Positions 8,360-16,715 of a stretch of 64,000 nucleotides of DNA are shown piece by piece. Position numbers and translations under genes: made by a program. Origin of the DNA: a virus; the IMG/VR virus record IMGVR_UViG_3300021424_000019, positions 1 to 64,000 of that record. One strand, given 5' to 3'. Under the pieces are notes generated by a model, which had not been told where the DNA came from, made no database searches, and saw only the letters and a program-made list of their open reading frames with translations. Within the stretch, counting starts at the first letter, position 1. Each line of letters opens with the position of its first letter.

Positions 8360-8387
8360 CACTCTCTTCAGGCTACGGTTAAAAATA

Positions 8388-8921
8388 TTATTCAGATAAC
8401 GGGTATTGAATCTTGATCTGCTGATACCGCTGGGTCTCAATATTGGACACATTCCAAAGGTTGATAGCCCAACGTTGCGGATCTACGTTCTCAACCCAAT
8501 GAACATTTTTACTGTTGAAGGAAAATACCTCTCCTCCAACAAGATCGATCTTTTCGACCTGTTCTTTTTCCCCCATGCACCAAGTAACTCTACCCAAGTT
8601 AATACTTATTGCATGGGCGCACAAAGCTGATGCATCTCTATGTGGGCCTATCTGACCACCCTTTGACACCAAACCAAAGTCAGGGCTGAACTTATGAGGT
8701 CGACATATCGACTGTATATAAGTCCATATTCTTTGGTCTCTATGTCCGGGTAACCATGGTCTAGATGCAGTAAGAGGCGCTTCGTACTGAAGCCACAATC
8801 TTCTGCGTCCAGGCGCATATCTAGATACATCGGTAACCAATAGTGGATCAAGATGTTCGTCGAAATAACTTACGATTGTACTCACTACATCAGAATGTAT
8901 TTTCGTTAACATTTGTGTCAT
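8388..8921 (-). CDS. 2-oxoglutarate/Fe(II) oxygenase-like protein
   Basis: 177 residues; GGAGG lies six bases before ATG. IGPHRDAS supplies the His-x-Asp iron ligands, VHWVENVDPQRWAINLW supplies the distal His and a basic residue for 2OG. The order and spacing fit the cupin-type dioxygenase fold. Substrate unknown (protein, nucleotide or small molecule). It contains one CGG codon near the C-terminus, read in zero frame to the stop. Confidence 0.75.
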   Translation of the reverse strand: MTQMLTKIHSDVVSTIVSYFDEHLDPLLVTDVSRYAPGRRRLWLQYEAPLTASRPWLPGHRDQRIWTYIQSICRPHKFSPDFGLVSKGGQIGPHRDASALCAHAISINLGRVTWCMGEKEQVEKIDLVGGEVFSFNSKNVHWVENVDPQRWAINLWNVSNIETQRYQQIKIQYPLSE

Positions 8922-8960
8922 ATTATCCTCCGGTATTTTGGGTCAAAACAAAGAAGTTAT

Positions 8961-9887
8961 TTATTTGTCCAAAATGATGTATCCGGAAGAAACACCGTCC
9001 ACTGCTTGATGATAATTCGGCACTTCGATCATATGAGAATGACCGCCATGCTGAATGACATAAGGTCGGGGTGCGCGTACGGGAGTACCCTGAAGATTAG
9101 TGTGGTAATCTTCGTACCACACCGTATGGAAATGAGACAAAAAGATCTTGGCAGCAAAGCGACGTGCCTGACCATCTATCTGACCGTCAGGTAAATAACC
9201 TTCCTGCAGTCTGCGACGGGTAGGATTGTTCTTCTTCCATTGTTTCTGCTCCAAGATTGACTTGGCTCTTTCGGAATATGTTCCAGATTCGTTCAACTGT
9301 ACACGACGTGCTTTGTCCTGCAGATACAACTTGCCATAAAAGCACTGGTCGCGACCAGAGAACTTCATGAAACTCTGTCCAATTTTCCAAACGAGAGTCT
9401 TTAGATCTGCGTTATAAGGGCGCTTTTCGCCCTTCTGCCAAACAACCGTGGGATCCATTCCAGCGAAACGCCAAATGCTACCAGCAGTATGGGCCTTGGA
9501 AATGTCAATGTTGGACAACAATCCAGCGGTGATTACCGGACCTATGCCGTACTGGGAAAGTGCCCATCGTCCGGCCAAGTACTTGCCACTGAAGTGCTTG
9601 AATGGATCAACCAACGACTGCTCCATGTACTTCATGTTGATAGCCATGTGTTCGTTCATTTGATTCGGCTTTTCGCGTTTGGCCAATTCTCTGGACTGGG
9701 CTGCAATCGCAATGCGTGCATCCTGCAGTCGATAATAGGCCTTGACCAATTCCCGAACAGTGTGAGGATCTTCGGGATAAGTCATCTTGCGAACGTCCTT
9801 CACGAAATTTCTCCACAAAGGAACGTTGATCTCCAAATCAGAACCAATTTCATCTTGCTGCATTTGAATCTCTGTATCTTTATTCAT
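8961..9887 (-). CDS. IS110-type (Transposase_20) HhH-domain protein
   Basis: 308 residues. Residues ~115-185 (YGIGPVITAGLLSNI, then IWRFAGMDPTVVW, then VWKIGQSFMKFS) match the helix-hairpin-helix C-terminal domain of IS110/IS116 transposases. The RuvC-like DEDD N-terminal domain is not evident and no mobile-element ends are visible. The basic C-terminal half is unassigned. More likely a domesticated DNA-branch-binding protein than an active transposase; it lies next to the giant 861-residue gene. Confidence 0.75.
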   Translation of the reverse strand: MNKDTEIQMQQDEIGSDLEINVPLWRNFVKDVRKMTYPEDPHTVRELVKAYYRLQDARIAIAAQSRELAKREKPNQMNEHMAINMKYMEQSLVDPFKHFSGKYLAGRWALSQYGIGPVITAGLLSNIDISKAHTAGSIWRFAGMDPTVVWQKGEKRPYNADLKTLVWKIGQSFMKFSGRDQCFYGKLYLQDKARRVQLNESGTYSERAKSILEQKQWKKNNPTRRRLQEGYLPDGQIDGQARRFAAKIFLSHFHTVWYEDYHTNLQGTPVRAPRPYVIQHGGHSHMIEVPNYHQAVDGVSSGYIILDK

Positions 9888-9919
9888 ATAATATACTTAC
9901 CTTTCATATATTGTTGTTA

Positions 9920-12505
9920 TTAATATCTTGATACGCTGGAAGTTCTGGTGAACTTGATCGTGGGTGTGAACACAACTTCCGTGTCCTGACGATGTGCTTC
10001 TTGGAAAGACATCGGGTCGTGATAGATGTGCTTGTCGTACTGCCATTTGTCGCTCTTGAACGTGTTTACGTCCACATCGCCGTCCGCTTTCGGGGTGAAA
10101 AAGACGGTGCTTGCAATACCGTAAAACTGTAATGCAGACTCCAAATAAGGATAAACGAATCGATTCATTACGATCTGATCCGTAACCTTACCTGCAGATG
10201 TGGGAACGTTCAAAGAAACCGAATACATGGACAACACAAAATCATGCTTGTCTTCTATACGCTGGAAAGAATTAATGATATTAACAATCTCAGTGTACAT
10301 TGACTCCCATGATCCTCTGACTATGTTGCCAGTTGATTGCGTGGTTTCAGAAATATTGACCTGATAGATCTTGCTACGAAAGTCCTTTACCGTGGAAAGT
10401 GCCTGAAAGTAGAGGCGTTGGGCGAGATCATGTACGATCTGCGGTGGCTTAGCGTTTAGCTGCGCCCAATTGCGTACTTTCTGGCAATACTCCGAATACT
10501 TTTGTGAACAAAGTAGATTCATTTGTGTTATCTTACCGTCGTGCAGTACGATCTCTTCTCCGTCCTTCAGATAACGTTTGAAACCTCGTTTCAGCCAAAC
10601 ATTCGTGTCTATTGGTTGTGCGGAATCGATGATCTCTCTGACGATCTTCTTGGCTTCTTCGTCAATCGCAAGTACATCCTCTGCAAAGTCGGGGTTGATG
10701 CACTTGTCAATTGCCTTTTCCATAGAACAAAGTTGGACTGGACGATGTTTGTGAATGATCAAAGAATGAACCATTGCGGCATTGACGTAACCTCCGACAT
10801 TGCCGCCGGTCATGGCGACTTTGATATCTGAAATGACGTCGTCTTGTGTATACAAGCCGGTTTTCTTGGACTTCTTAACGTGTTCGGATGGAAATCCAGT
10901 ATAACGTACTTCTTTATCACGAATACATTCACTGAGTCGTTTTGGCCATCCGCGCCCGGAAACGGTGGGGAACTTGATCGGAGTGCCATCTGCTTTGTGC
11001 CAAGTGGGTGACCATTGGCCCTCTACATACCGAAAGATCGAGTACTCACCGATACCGTTTGGTGAACGGCATACGATGACGACTTTTTGTCCGTCAAATT
11101 TCCCGCCTTCCATGGTGCGGTAGAACAGCTTGAAATAATCGTCCTCGTCGTGGCCGCCGTGCGACTCGTACATCTCGAGCCAATCAGCGTCGTTGACGAC
11201 GTGAACGCCTATCTCGTTGATACGAATGATTTGACCCTGTTCCACCTGTACGCTCAGCTCATAGCCAGCCATATGTGCCAACGACTCTGGTATCACCTGT
11301 TCGTAGACAGAACAAGGAATGGGAACCCGAGACTGGTATGGTTTTGCGTGGCTGGTTGCCAATGTTTCAAAGAGCCAAGGTGAATCGGTTATCTTCATTC
11401 CAGAGGATACCCATCGGTAACCAACGTACGACATTCTAGAGTTGGCCTCTTCGTCTTCTGCGTCTGCGAGGTTACGGAACTGTCGTTTGTAGATTTCACG
11501 CCAGTTCGTAAGCAGACGACAGTTGACCGCATCATCAAACATTTTCTTGTACTCTTCGTCTAGCCAGAACTCCATGTCTGACTGGCGAAACAGATTTGGA
11601 AGGTTGATGAGCGTTTGGTCGTCGGTGATTACTCGTTCGTGGGAACCTTGCGGCTCTGCAATGAATTTGAATCCGTTTTCATACTTGATTTCTGACTTGA
11701 TGTTATCCTGGGAAGTGATGATATCAACTCCCTCAGGTAGGTTGTCAGAAACTATGCAATTACCCTTGAGGAAACCCTTATCGAAAACGATGCGGGCATT
11801 GTATACTTTCTGCTTCAAGAGATTGCGTACCAGCTTCTTGCGAATCCGCCAATCGTAATAATACTCTTTGGTGTCGGTGGTCTTTGAGGGTTCGTATACC
11901 GGCAAGTTGGCTACAGCACGCTGTATCAACTTTGAAGATACGACAAAACCACCGTCCAACAAGCGAGCAAGAACTTTTGGGTCCTTGAAATCTACACCGG
12001 GATAGTCTTGTGACAAAGAAGCTAACATTTCGGGATCATTGAAATTGTATTCTGAATATTGAGTGGGATCTACGATCATTACGTTCAACTCGTCCTTGGC
12101 AAACGTTGCGTTCAACAGTGCAGGACGGTGAAAAGTCTTGAGTCGTTTCGCAGTCTTGTCTCCGGCGTAAACTTCGTAACCAAGACGCTTGAATGCCTCT
12201 AGCCAACCTGGACACCCCTCGATGATAACGAAGGCCATTTTGTCCTTGTCCACGATTGCATAAGAAATCTGTGGATGGCGAACGATGGCTTCTGCTATCC
12301 GTAATTCGGATGGTGTCTGAGGTATTGGTAGAGTGGCCATTCTAAACGACACAGGTTTTTCCGTAGAATGCTGCTCAGAAAGTGCCTGTACGGCTTGACG
12401 CAGAAAGCCTGTGTCATAGAAGCCGAACTGGTAATCGTTCATGCTACGCAAAGGACCGTATATTTCTGCGTTGAGCCGAACTCTTGGTCGATAGGACAAT
12501 GTCAT
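9920..12505 (-). CDS. giant protein, paralogue of 21198-23840; possible RNA-polymerase-like enzyme
   Basis: 861 residues; GGAG precedes the ATG. Shares a core with the 880-residue protein: an acidic motif HDEDD (~452), VCRSPNGIGEYSI (~478) and GGNVGGYVNAAM (~568), followed by LCSMEKAIDKCI. In the paralogue the acidic motif is DQDGD. RNA polymerases of the QDE-1/YonO type carry similar signatures (RxP..GD, DxDGD, 'lGxixNxh', 'AVDxxK'), but there the RxP motif precedes DxDGD, the reverse of this order. The polymerase assignment is therefore a hypothesis. A zero-frame CGG (11030-11032) is read as Arg here. Confidence 0.85.
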   Translation of the reverse strand: MTLSYRPRVRLNAEIYGPLRSMNDYQFGFYDTGFLRQAVQALSEQHSTEKPVSFRMATLPIPQTPSELRIAEAIVRHPQISYAIVDKDKMAFVIIEGCPGWLEAFKRLGYEVYAGDKTAKRLKTFHRPALLNATFAKDELNVMIVDPTQYSEYNFNDPEMLASLSQDYPGVDFKDPKVLARLLDGGFVVSSKLIQRAVANLPVYEPSKTTDTKEYYYDWRIRKKLVRNLLKQKVYNARIVFDKGFLKGNCIVSDNLPEGVDIITSQDNIKSEIKYENGFKFIAEPQGSHERVITDDQTLINLPNLFRQSDMEFWLDEEYKKMFDDAVNCRLLTNWREIYKRQFRNLADAEDEEANSRMSYVGYRWVSSGMKITDSPWLFETLATSHAKPYQSRVPIPCSVYEQVIPESLAHMAGYELSVQVEQGQIIRINEIGVHVVNDADWLEMYESHGGHDEDDYFKLFYRTMEGGKFDGQKVVIVCRSPNGIGEYSIFRYVEGQWSPTWHKADGTPIKFPTVSGRGWPKRLSECIRDKEVRYTGFPSEHVKKSKKTGLYTQDDVISDIKVAMTGGNVGGYVNAAMVHSLIIHKHRPVQLCSMEKAIDKCINPDFAEDVLAIDEEAKKIVREIIDSAQPIDTNVWLKRGFKRYLKDGEEIVLHDGKITQMNLLCSQKYSEYCQKVRNWAQLNAKPPQIVHDLAQRLYFQALSTVKDFRSKIYQVNISETTQSTGNIVRGSWESMYTEIVNIINSFQRIEDKHDFVLSMYSVSLNVPTSAGKVTDQIVMNRFVYPYLESALQFYGIASTVFFTPKADGDVDVNTFKSDKWQYDKHIYHDPMSFQEAHRQDTEVVFTPTIKFTRTSSVSRY

Positions 12506-12552
12506 ATAATCTCCATTTTCTCCATAGTTGCGTTGATATGGCTATAAATATA

Positions 12553-12966
12553 CTATCTATTGTTTATTTTGTTTGCTACCCATCTCAATCCCCAGACGGG
12601 AAATGTAATTACTTTTATTACTGTATAAATTACTTTAGCAAGATCTTTGAATGCTTGAACCCATTTTCCGCGAATATGGGAAAGCATGTTGCCACCATAG
12701 CGGGCTGCTTGCTCTGAATCATAATTCCAGTGCAAGAATGCATAACCCGGAATAGATAAAACAGTACCAAACAAAGCAGCGCCCATAACGACAAGACCTG
12801 CGGCTCCAAATAGAAAGCCAAGTACTGATGACAAAGTGATTGAAATGATCATGTTAAACCATTTCAACCGATGAGCATTTTGTCTCCACCACGGAATATT
12901 CACTGCGAGCATCATTTCTACGATAAATGATGATAAACCAAGAACGATCATCATAGTAAGGAACAT
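12553..12966 (-). CDS. polytopic membrane protein
   Basis: 137 residues with three or four hydrophobic spans (MMIVLGLSSFIVEMML, MIISITLSSVLGFLFGAAGL, VVMGAALFGTVLSIPGYAFL) and an amphipathic basic C-terminus. Lies downstream of the lytic transglycosylase and an AAAATAGGGG motif. A holin or envelope-modifying role is possible but not shown. Confidence 0.8.
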   Translation of the reverse strand: MFLTMMIVLGLSSFIVEMMLAVNIPWWRQNAHRLKWFNMIISITLSSVLGFLFGAAGLVVMGAALFGTVLSIPGYAFLHWNYDSEQAARYGGNMLSHIRGKWVQAFKDLAKVIYTVIKVITFPVWGLRWVANKINNR

Positions 12967-13031
12967 ACAACTAGCCTTTCTTTAGTTAGATGTTTATGCC
13001 ATATTTTGAATTAAAATAAAGGGAATAAGAT

Positions 13032-13041
13032 CCCCTATTTT
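13032..13041 (-). promoter_or_regulatory. AAAATAGGGG motif (1 of 8)
   Basis: The minus-strand decamer AAAATAGGGG overlaps the stop codon of the transglycosylase gene and lies 66 nt before the next gene start (12966). One of eight exact copies, all leftward, all before genes. Confidence 0.55.
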
Positions 13042-13687
13042 AGTCAGATGTCGATACCTTTTTTGGACACTTGGAAATATCCCATGTGCAGGGATTCCAT
13101 GGTGACCATCCTGCTATATCATAAAGAAGTTTACCGGCTTTAAGATTGGTCAATGGATCCAACAAAGGCTCTTGTGTGCAGACAGACATTCTATTGCATA
13201 CTGCTGCCCACTTGTTGCGCTTAGTGTTGTAATTGACTCCGTTGATCTGTAACAAGCCTGTGTCTGAACGGTGGTTCCATTCAGAAACTCTGGTTATGAC
13301 ACAATTAGAATTTACGACATCACCGCCACGACGGTTGGGACAACCGCCTGACTCGCGTAAGATTATCTGGCCTAACTTATTCCATGTGTGTTCTGGCCAA
13401 CCTGCTTGAGCAGCAAGGTATGGTAACCAAGAAATATCACCATGTTTAAATGTTAGTCCGTAATGCTGAACGCTATTTATATTAGAACCAATATCTTTAG
13501 TTTCATTTAATGAATAAAGATTGTTATGTTGTTGTACGGTGTGATGTGTTTGTACCACAAGGGTACTAGGGGGCTCCTTAACTTGCTTTGTTTCTTCATG
13601 TAACTGATTGACTACAAACAGTCCAGTAAAGTTAACAAAGGTAAGTAAGGTTACTACAAAATATTTTATCGCGTTTTGTACTAGCAT
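13040..13687 (-). CDS. membrane-anchored lytic transglycosylase/lysozyme-like protein
   Basis: 215 residues from ATG at 13687 (AAGGAG upstream). One N-terminal transmembrane anchor (~8-28), a spacer, then an SLT/lysozyme-like domain: ILRESGGCPN with the catalytic Glu, then SDTGLLQINGVNY, then LDPLTNLKAGKLLY and GWSPWNPC. Cys residues suggest disulfides outside the membrane. It would cut peptidoglycan at lysis or entry. A neighbouring membrane protein could be its partner. Confidence 0.87.
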   Translation of the reverse strand: MLVQNAIKYFVVTLLTFVNFTGLFVVNQLHEETKQVKEPPSTLVVQTHHTVQQHNNLYSLNETKDIGSNINSVQHYGLTFKHGDISWLPYLAAQAGWPEHTWNKLGQIILRESGGCPNRRGGDVVNSNCVITRVSEWNHRSDTGLLQINGVNYNTKRNKWAAVCNRMSVCTQEPLLDPLTNLKAGKLLYDIAGWSPWNPCTWDISKCPKKVSTSD

Positions 13688-13784
13688 GCGTTTTCGCTCC
13701 TTATCGTCTAGTCTGACAATCAATTAACAATTGTCATTAGTATAACGCAGGTTGCGAACCCGAAGATGTGCGGACAAAAACGAA

Positions 13785-13878
13785 ATGCCCGTCACAGATG
13801 GCAGGTTGCCTATCTCCGACTTCACAGTATTGCTCTGTTATGTTAGGGATCTTTTCCCTGCCCGCTGGGAACGGGCAT
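13785..13878 (-). ncRNA. candidate small structured RNA with terminator-like end
   Basis: A gene-free stretch (13724-13914) contains perfect closing arms ATGCCCGT (minus strand 5') and ACGGGCAT. Between them sit AGGGA/TCCCT and other short stems; directly after the closing arm comes TTCGTTTTTG, like a rho-independent U tract. This is the layout of a free-standing ~95-nt RNA. No known family recognised. Confidence 0.45.
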
Positions 13879-13914
13879 TATATCCTTGTATAGTAACCTT
13901 ATCTAATAATAAAG

Positions 13915-14121
13915 TTAAGAATTAGCAGATGTTGAAGCTTGAACTATGGTGTAAGTACCGTAGGATACAAGCTGAAATCTGTTTTGATTGGCTCTAATAT
14001 AATTCAACAAAGTTGGAAGGCTCACTCCGATTTGTTCGCACATCTCTTTTGTTGAAAAAGTATTGTTGACGTGTGTGTTGATGAATTGTTCAATTTGTGG
14101 TGTTTTTGATGGCTTAGCCAT
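13915..14121 (-). CDS. small helix-turn-helix regulator
   Basis: 68 residues. Residues ~20-45 (TFSTKEMCEQIGVSLPTLLNYI) are a clear HTH of the MerR/excisionase or phage-repressor sort. The C-terminal strands (FQLVSYGTYTIVQA) could be a wing. Two TTTATACACC boxes lie just upstream, suggesting autoregulation. Confidence 0.8.
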   Translation of the reverse strand: MAKPSKTPQIEQFINTHVNNTFSTKEMCEQIGVSLPTLLNYIRANQNRFQLVSYGTYTIVQASTSANS

Positions 14122-14140
14122 TATGGTACTCTCCGTTTAA

Positions 14141-14160
14141 GGTGTATAAAGGTGTATAAA
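14141..14160 (-). promoter_or_regulatory. tandem TTTATACACC operator
   Basis: Two abutting exact copies of TTTATACACC (minus strand), 20-39 nt before the ATG of the HTH gene; the ten-base period puts both on the same helix face. Confidence 0.55.
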
Positions 14161-14287
14161 TATTATAGTGTAGAAGGGTAAAATATGCAAGTTTTGTTGA
14201 AATTTATTTTATTTGAATTACAACATATTAATATATATATAGTATGGTTGAGAACAAACCTATATAAATTTGACCCATTAACAATTT

Positions 14288-14746
14288 CTAATATTTAGAC
14301 TTGACAGGCAAGTAAAAAGGCATGTTAGTCCATAGGACTTGAGTGGGTTCATCTTGGTAATAACGCTCAATGATTATATCTTCTTGGCCGTCAAAATAAT
14401 TGCAAGTATGGACCGAACCAAGGTACAAAAACTTAGAGTTTGAATTGTCTACGATCCATGTAATTCTTTTGTCGTTACCCAACGAACGGGCTTTTTTAAT
14501 CTCTAAAGATCCTGAAGTGGATTTATTCAGATTCTGAGTAATCCATAATAAGTTATAACCCTGTTCGTTTGGCAGTACGACGGATATGTAACCATCATGA
14601 GCTGGTACAAAAGGCGTGTACTTCTGGCCGCCCCGCTCAATAAAAGATTCCCTATTCCATAATGCATGATGAACTCTAAGAATAGAAACTATCTTAGGGT
14701 CATCTGTCATTGGTAAGCGTTTAGAATCCATGAGCTGCGTTGACAT
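14288..14746 (-). CDS. unknown protein, 152 residues
   Basis: Begins MSTQLMDSKRLP with AAAGG upstream. Beta-rich with conserved-looking aromatic patches (HDGYISVVLPNEQGYNLLWIT, NSKFLYLGSVHTCNYFDG). No known family recognised. A single gene flanked by AT-rich spacers. Confidence 0.7.
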   Translation of the reverse strand: MSTQLMDSKRLPMTDDPKIVSILRVHHALWNRESFIERGGQKYTPFVPAHDGYISVVLPNEQGYNLLWITQNLNKSTSGSLEIKKARSLGNDKRITWIVDNSNSKFLYLGSVHTCNYFDGQEDIIIERYYQDEPTQVLWTNMPFYLPVKSKY

Positions 14747-14881
14747 ATGGCAATGAACCTTTCTTAAGTTGGATATAGTTCTGGCGATTCACAGGGGGAG
14801 TAGGAATCGGGAACATGTTAGGATAAATGGAGGGAATCCTACAAGGTTGGTCTTCATCCACACATTTTTGTTATGTGCCCA

Positions 14882-14928
14882 GAAACTATACCGAATTGGC
14901 TGACGCAACAGCCAATCCTTTTAGTTTC
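14882..14928 (-). terminator. nested hairpin downstream of tRNA-Arg
   Basis: Outer arms GAAACTA/TAGTTTC enclose perfect inner arms ATTGGCTG/CAGCCAAT. It starts within ten bases of the 3' end of tRNA-Arg and has no strong T run after it, so it may be a processing/protection element rather than a classical terminator. Confidence 0.45.
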
Positions 14929-14935
14929 CATTTTG

Positions 14936-15008
14936 CGCCCTGAGTAGGAGTCGAACCTACGACCTGCGGATTAGAAGTCCGTTGCTCTATCCACTGAGCT
15001 ACCAGGGC
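14936..15008 (-). tRNA. tRNA-Arg (TCT)
   Basis: Acceptor GCCCTGG/TCAGGGC, discriminator G, anticodon loop CTTCTAA (TCT), T arm GTAGG TTCGACT CCTAC. It reads AGA, the main Arg codon of the late genes. The anticodon loop is a normal seven bases, so this is not the tRNA behind the CGG effect. Confidence 0.94.
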
Positions 15009-15121
15009 AGGCCGCCCGCAAAAATTTTTATAATTTTTACGTATATGCTAATAGGGATAGAGTATATGCTTGTAGGAATATAAAGATATCCCCACTGTTC
15101 ACCACTGCAACCCACTGGAAG

Positions 15122-15274
15122 TTAGTCGAAGTTGTGATCCAAGGGTATTTTTATTCTACAAGCCTTTTTGTTCCACGTCTTTTTTTTATCCTGTATGGTA
15201 ACAGCACGTAGGCGTACTCCATTTTTGAAGTCTTTGCGATCCTGATCATTCCATTTGTTGGGCAATTTAGCCAT
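15122..15274 (-). CDS. 50-residue basic protein
   Basis: ATG GCT AAA at 15274 with GGCGG upstream; reads MAKLPNKWNDQDRKDF and ends IPLDHNFD. Strongly Lys/Arg-rich. A longer ORF in another frame covers the same DNA but has no ribosome site and low-complexity sequence, so this frame is preferred. Function unknown. Confidence 0.65.
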   Translation of the reverse strand: MAKLPNKWNDQDRKDFKNGVRLRAVTIQDKKKTWNKKACRIKIPLDHNFD

Positions 15275-15502
15275 GACACTACCGCCTTTGATATTGATAT
15301 AGTATGTTGATAATACAAAATATAATAAAAGTATAATGGGTTCAGGCCCGAGAGAGCCTTTAATTTTACTTTTGATAACATTTTATTCTAATACTGATAT
15401 TTATTTAAGTTTAATAATAAAAAGTCCTTTTAATTAAATCGAGCTACGAGGTCACAATATAGGGGCATATTTAACCTCGTAGCTCTAACAAACTTTTCCT
15501 TG

Positions 15503-15733
15503 TTATTTGACTTTAAGAGTAGATTGAAGAGTTATGTTATAATATTTTTTAAAGTCACGGCGTATTGGGTGTAACGCTGATTCTGTGCCGTGAGTTGTAT
15601 ATATCGGGCCCGGAATTGTTGAAGGGGGGACAATCCGGTATGCGCCTGATTTCTTCTGTTCTACTACAAAGCCAAGTCTTCTCAGCTCCCGAAAGACTTC
15701 TTTGATGGCTTTGGATTGATGTTGCTTTGGCAT
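15503..15733 (-). CDS. HicA-like (YcfA-fold) small protein
   Basis: 76 residues with AAGGAG before the ATG. IKEVFRELRRLGFVVEQKKSGAYRIV and the end HPIRRDFKKYYNI follow the dsRBD-like HicA pattern (helix, two strands, helix). The usual GSH at the active site reads GAY, so mRNA-cleaving activity is doubtful. No HicB partner is adjacent. An orphan RNA-binding role is likely. Confidence 0.65.
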   Translation of the reverse strand: MPKQHQSKAIKEVFRELRRLGFVVEQKKSGAYRIVPPSTIPGPIYTTHGTESALHPIRRDFKKYYNITLQSTLKVK

Positions 15734-15841
15734 ACATTGCTCCTTGTAAGTTTGAATAATTTTGGTATTGCTTGCTGAATATACTATAGCATATATTCTT
15801 TTTTAGATGCAACACCTAAAAGAACTTTTTTCTGGGGCCCC

Positions 15842-15928
15842 CCGAAAAATTCGGTGACCAGAGGACTAATAAAAATAAAAATATTTATTACCGTAAAGGA
15901 CCGAATTTTTTCGGTACCCAGAAGACTA
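15842..15928. repeat. two related palindromic boxes
   Basis: Copies at 15842-15868 and 15901-15928 share the scheme CCGAA-A/T-rich-TTCGGT followed by ACCAGA.GACTA or ACCCAGAAGACTA. Each half is an inverted repeat. They occupy the 262-nt gene-free stretch 15734-15996 and could be operators or weak terminators. Confidence 0.5.
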
Positions 15929-15996
15929 GAAATATTTTTTGTTACTGCTACCCTATAGCCTTATATAGACTATAGAGTAGACAGTACACATTCGTT

Positions 15997-16227
15997 CTAT
16001 AGATCGTGATTGTAACCGATAAACCTGAGTCGTTTGGATTGAACCAAGTTGTCTACACATTCGTCACACACAATGCCGGCAAATTTAGAGGTATCAAACT
16101 CACTACCATAATGAGCACTGATCCTGATGTCACAACCACCATTGAGGTTGGTGGCGTTGTTTTCCCATAGGTGCATTACTGCTTTTTCACAAATGATACA
16201 TGGTGTTAGTGGTGGGCGTTTTGTCAT
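15997..16227 (-). CDS. small zinc-binding protein
   Basis: 76 residues; AAGGAG precedes the ATG. CIIC near residue 10 and CDEC near residue 55 form a four-Cys site, with an intervening His. Similar in plan to HNH-associated or Zn-ribbon proteins but no nuclease residues are evident. Confidence 0.7.
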   Translation of the reverse strand: MTKRPPLTPCIICEKAVMHLWENNATNLNGGCDIRISAHYGSEFDTSKFAGIVCDECVDNLVQSKRLRFIGYNHDL

Positions 16228-16312
16228 TGTTTGCTCCTTTTTGAATTAGTAAAATTTTTTTTATAGGGGTTTGTGGGTGATAGTGCAAGGACACTACCAC
16301 CCACTACTACCT

Positions 16313-16594
16313 CTAACGCGTCAAAGCGTCAGTGATTTCATCTACGGTTTTAGTAGCGACCACGATGGCAAATGCCGAACCAACGACATTCAACCATTGA
16401 TCTCCACCAAATCCATAGGCTCCCAGAATGCTGACATCTGCTGCCCAGACCGTCAAGACGGTCAACACTGGAAACAGAACTTCAGGCTTTCCTAGGTATG
16501 GAACCTTCTGCAGGAACGGAAGATAATTGAGAATTGCATCCGTGGCAAACGCCACAGCAAAACCCAAGAACACCGCCAAGGCAATCGGGTACAT
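16313..16594 (-). CDS. polytopic membrane protein, 93 residues
   Basis: The start MYPIALAVF is chosen because AGGTAGG precedes it. Three hydrophobic segments (MYPIALAVFLGFAVAFATDA, VLFPVLTVLTVWAADVSIL, VVGSAFAIVVATKT). Size and topology are holin-like, but no lysis partner is adjacent. Lies downstream of a strong terminator. Confidence 0.7.
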   Translation of the reverse strand: MYPIALAVFLGFAVAFATDAILNYLPFLQKVPYLGKPEVLFPVLTVLTVWAADVSILGAYGFGGDQWLNVVGSAFAIVVATKTVDEITDALTR

Positions 16595-16647
16595 AAATAG
16601 CCTACCTTTCATTAGGGCTAGTATTATTTTTTATTATTATAAGTATT

Positions 16648-16709
16648 GGTGGTGTCCCCGCCAGATGGGCTTTTTGCTCTGATGGCAACTAACTGGCGGG
16701 AACAACACC
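16648..16709 (-). terminator. long hairpin after the 345-residue gene
   Basis: Arms GGTGTTGTTCCCGCCAG and CTGGCGGGGACACCACC (minus strand) pair over ~16 bp and lie just after the stop at 16716, followed by an AT-rich run. It separates the upstream gene from the membrane protein gene. Confidence 0.7.
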
Positions 16710-16715
16710 TTCTAC

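Noticed and set aside
14936-15008. tRNA-Arg as the quadruplet-decoding tRNA
   Set aside because: Anticodon TCT in a normal 7-nt loop; it cannot pair with CGG.
15151-15381. 76-codon ORF
   Set aside because: No ribosome site and odd composition; a 50-codon gene in another frame has a start signal and a natural sequence.
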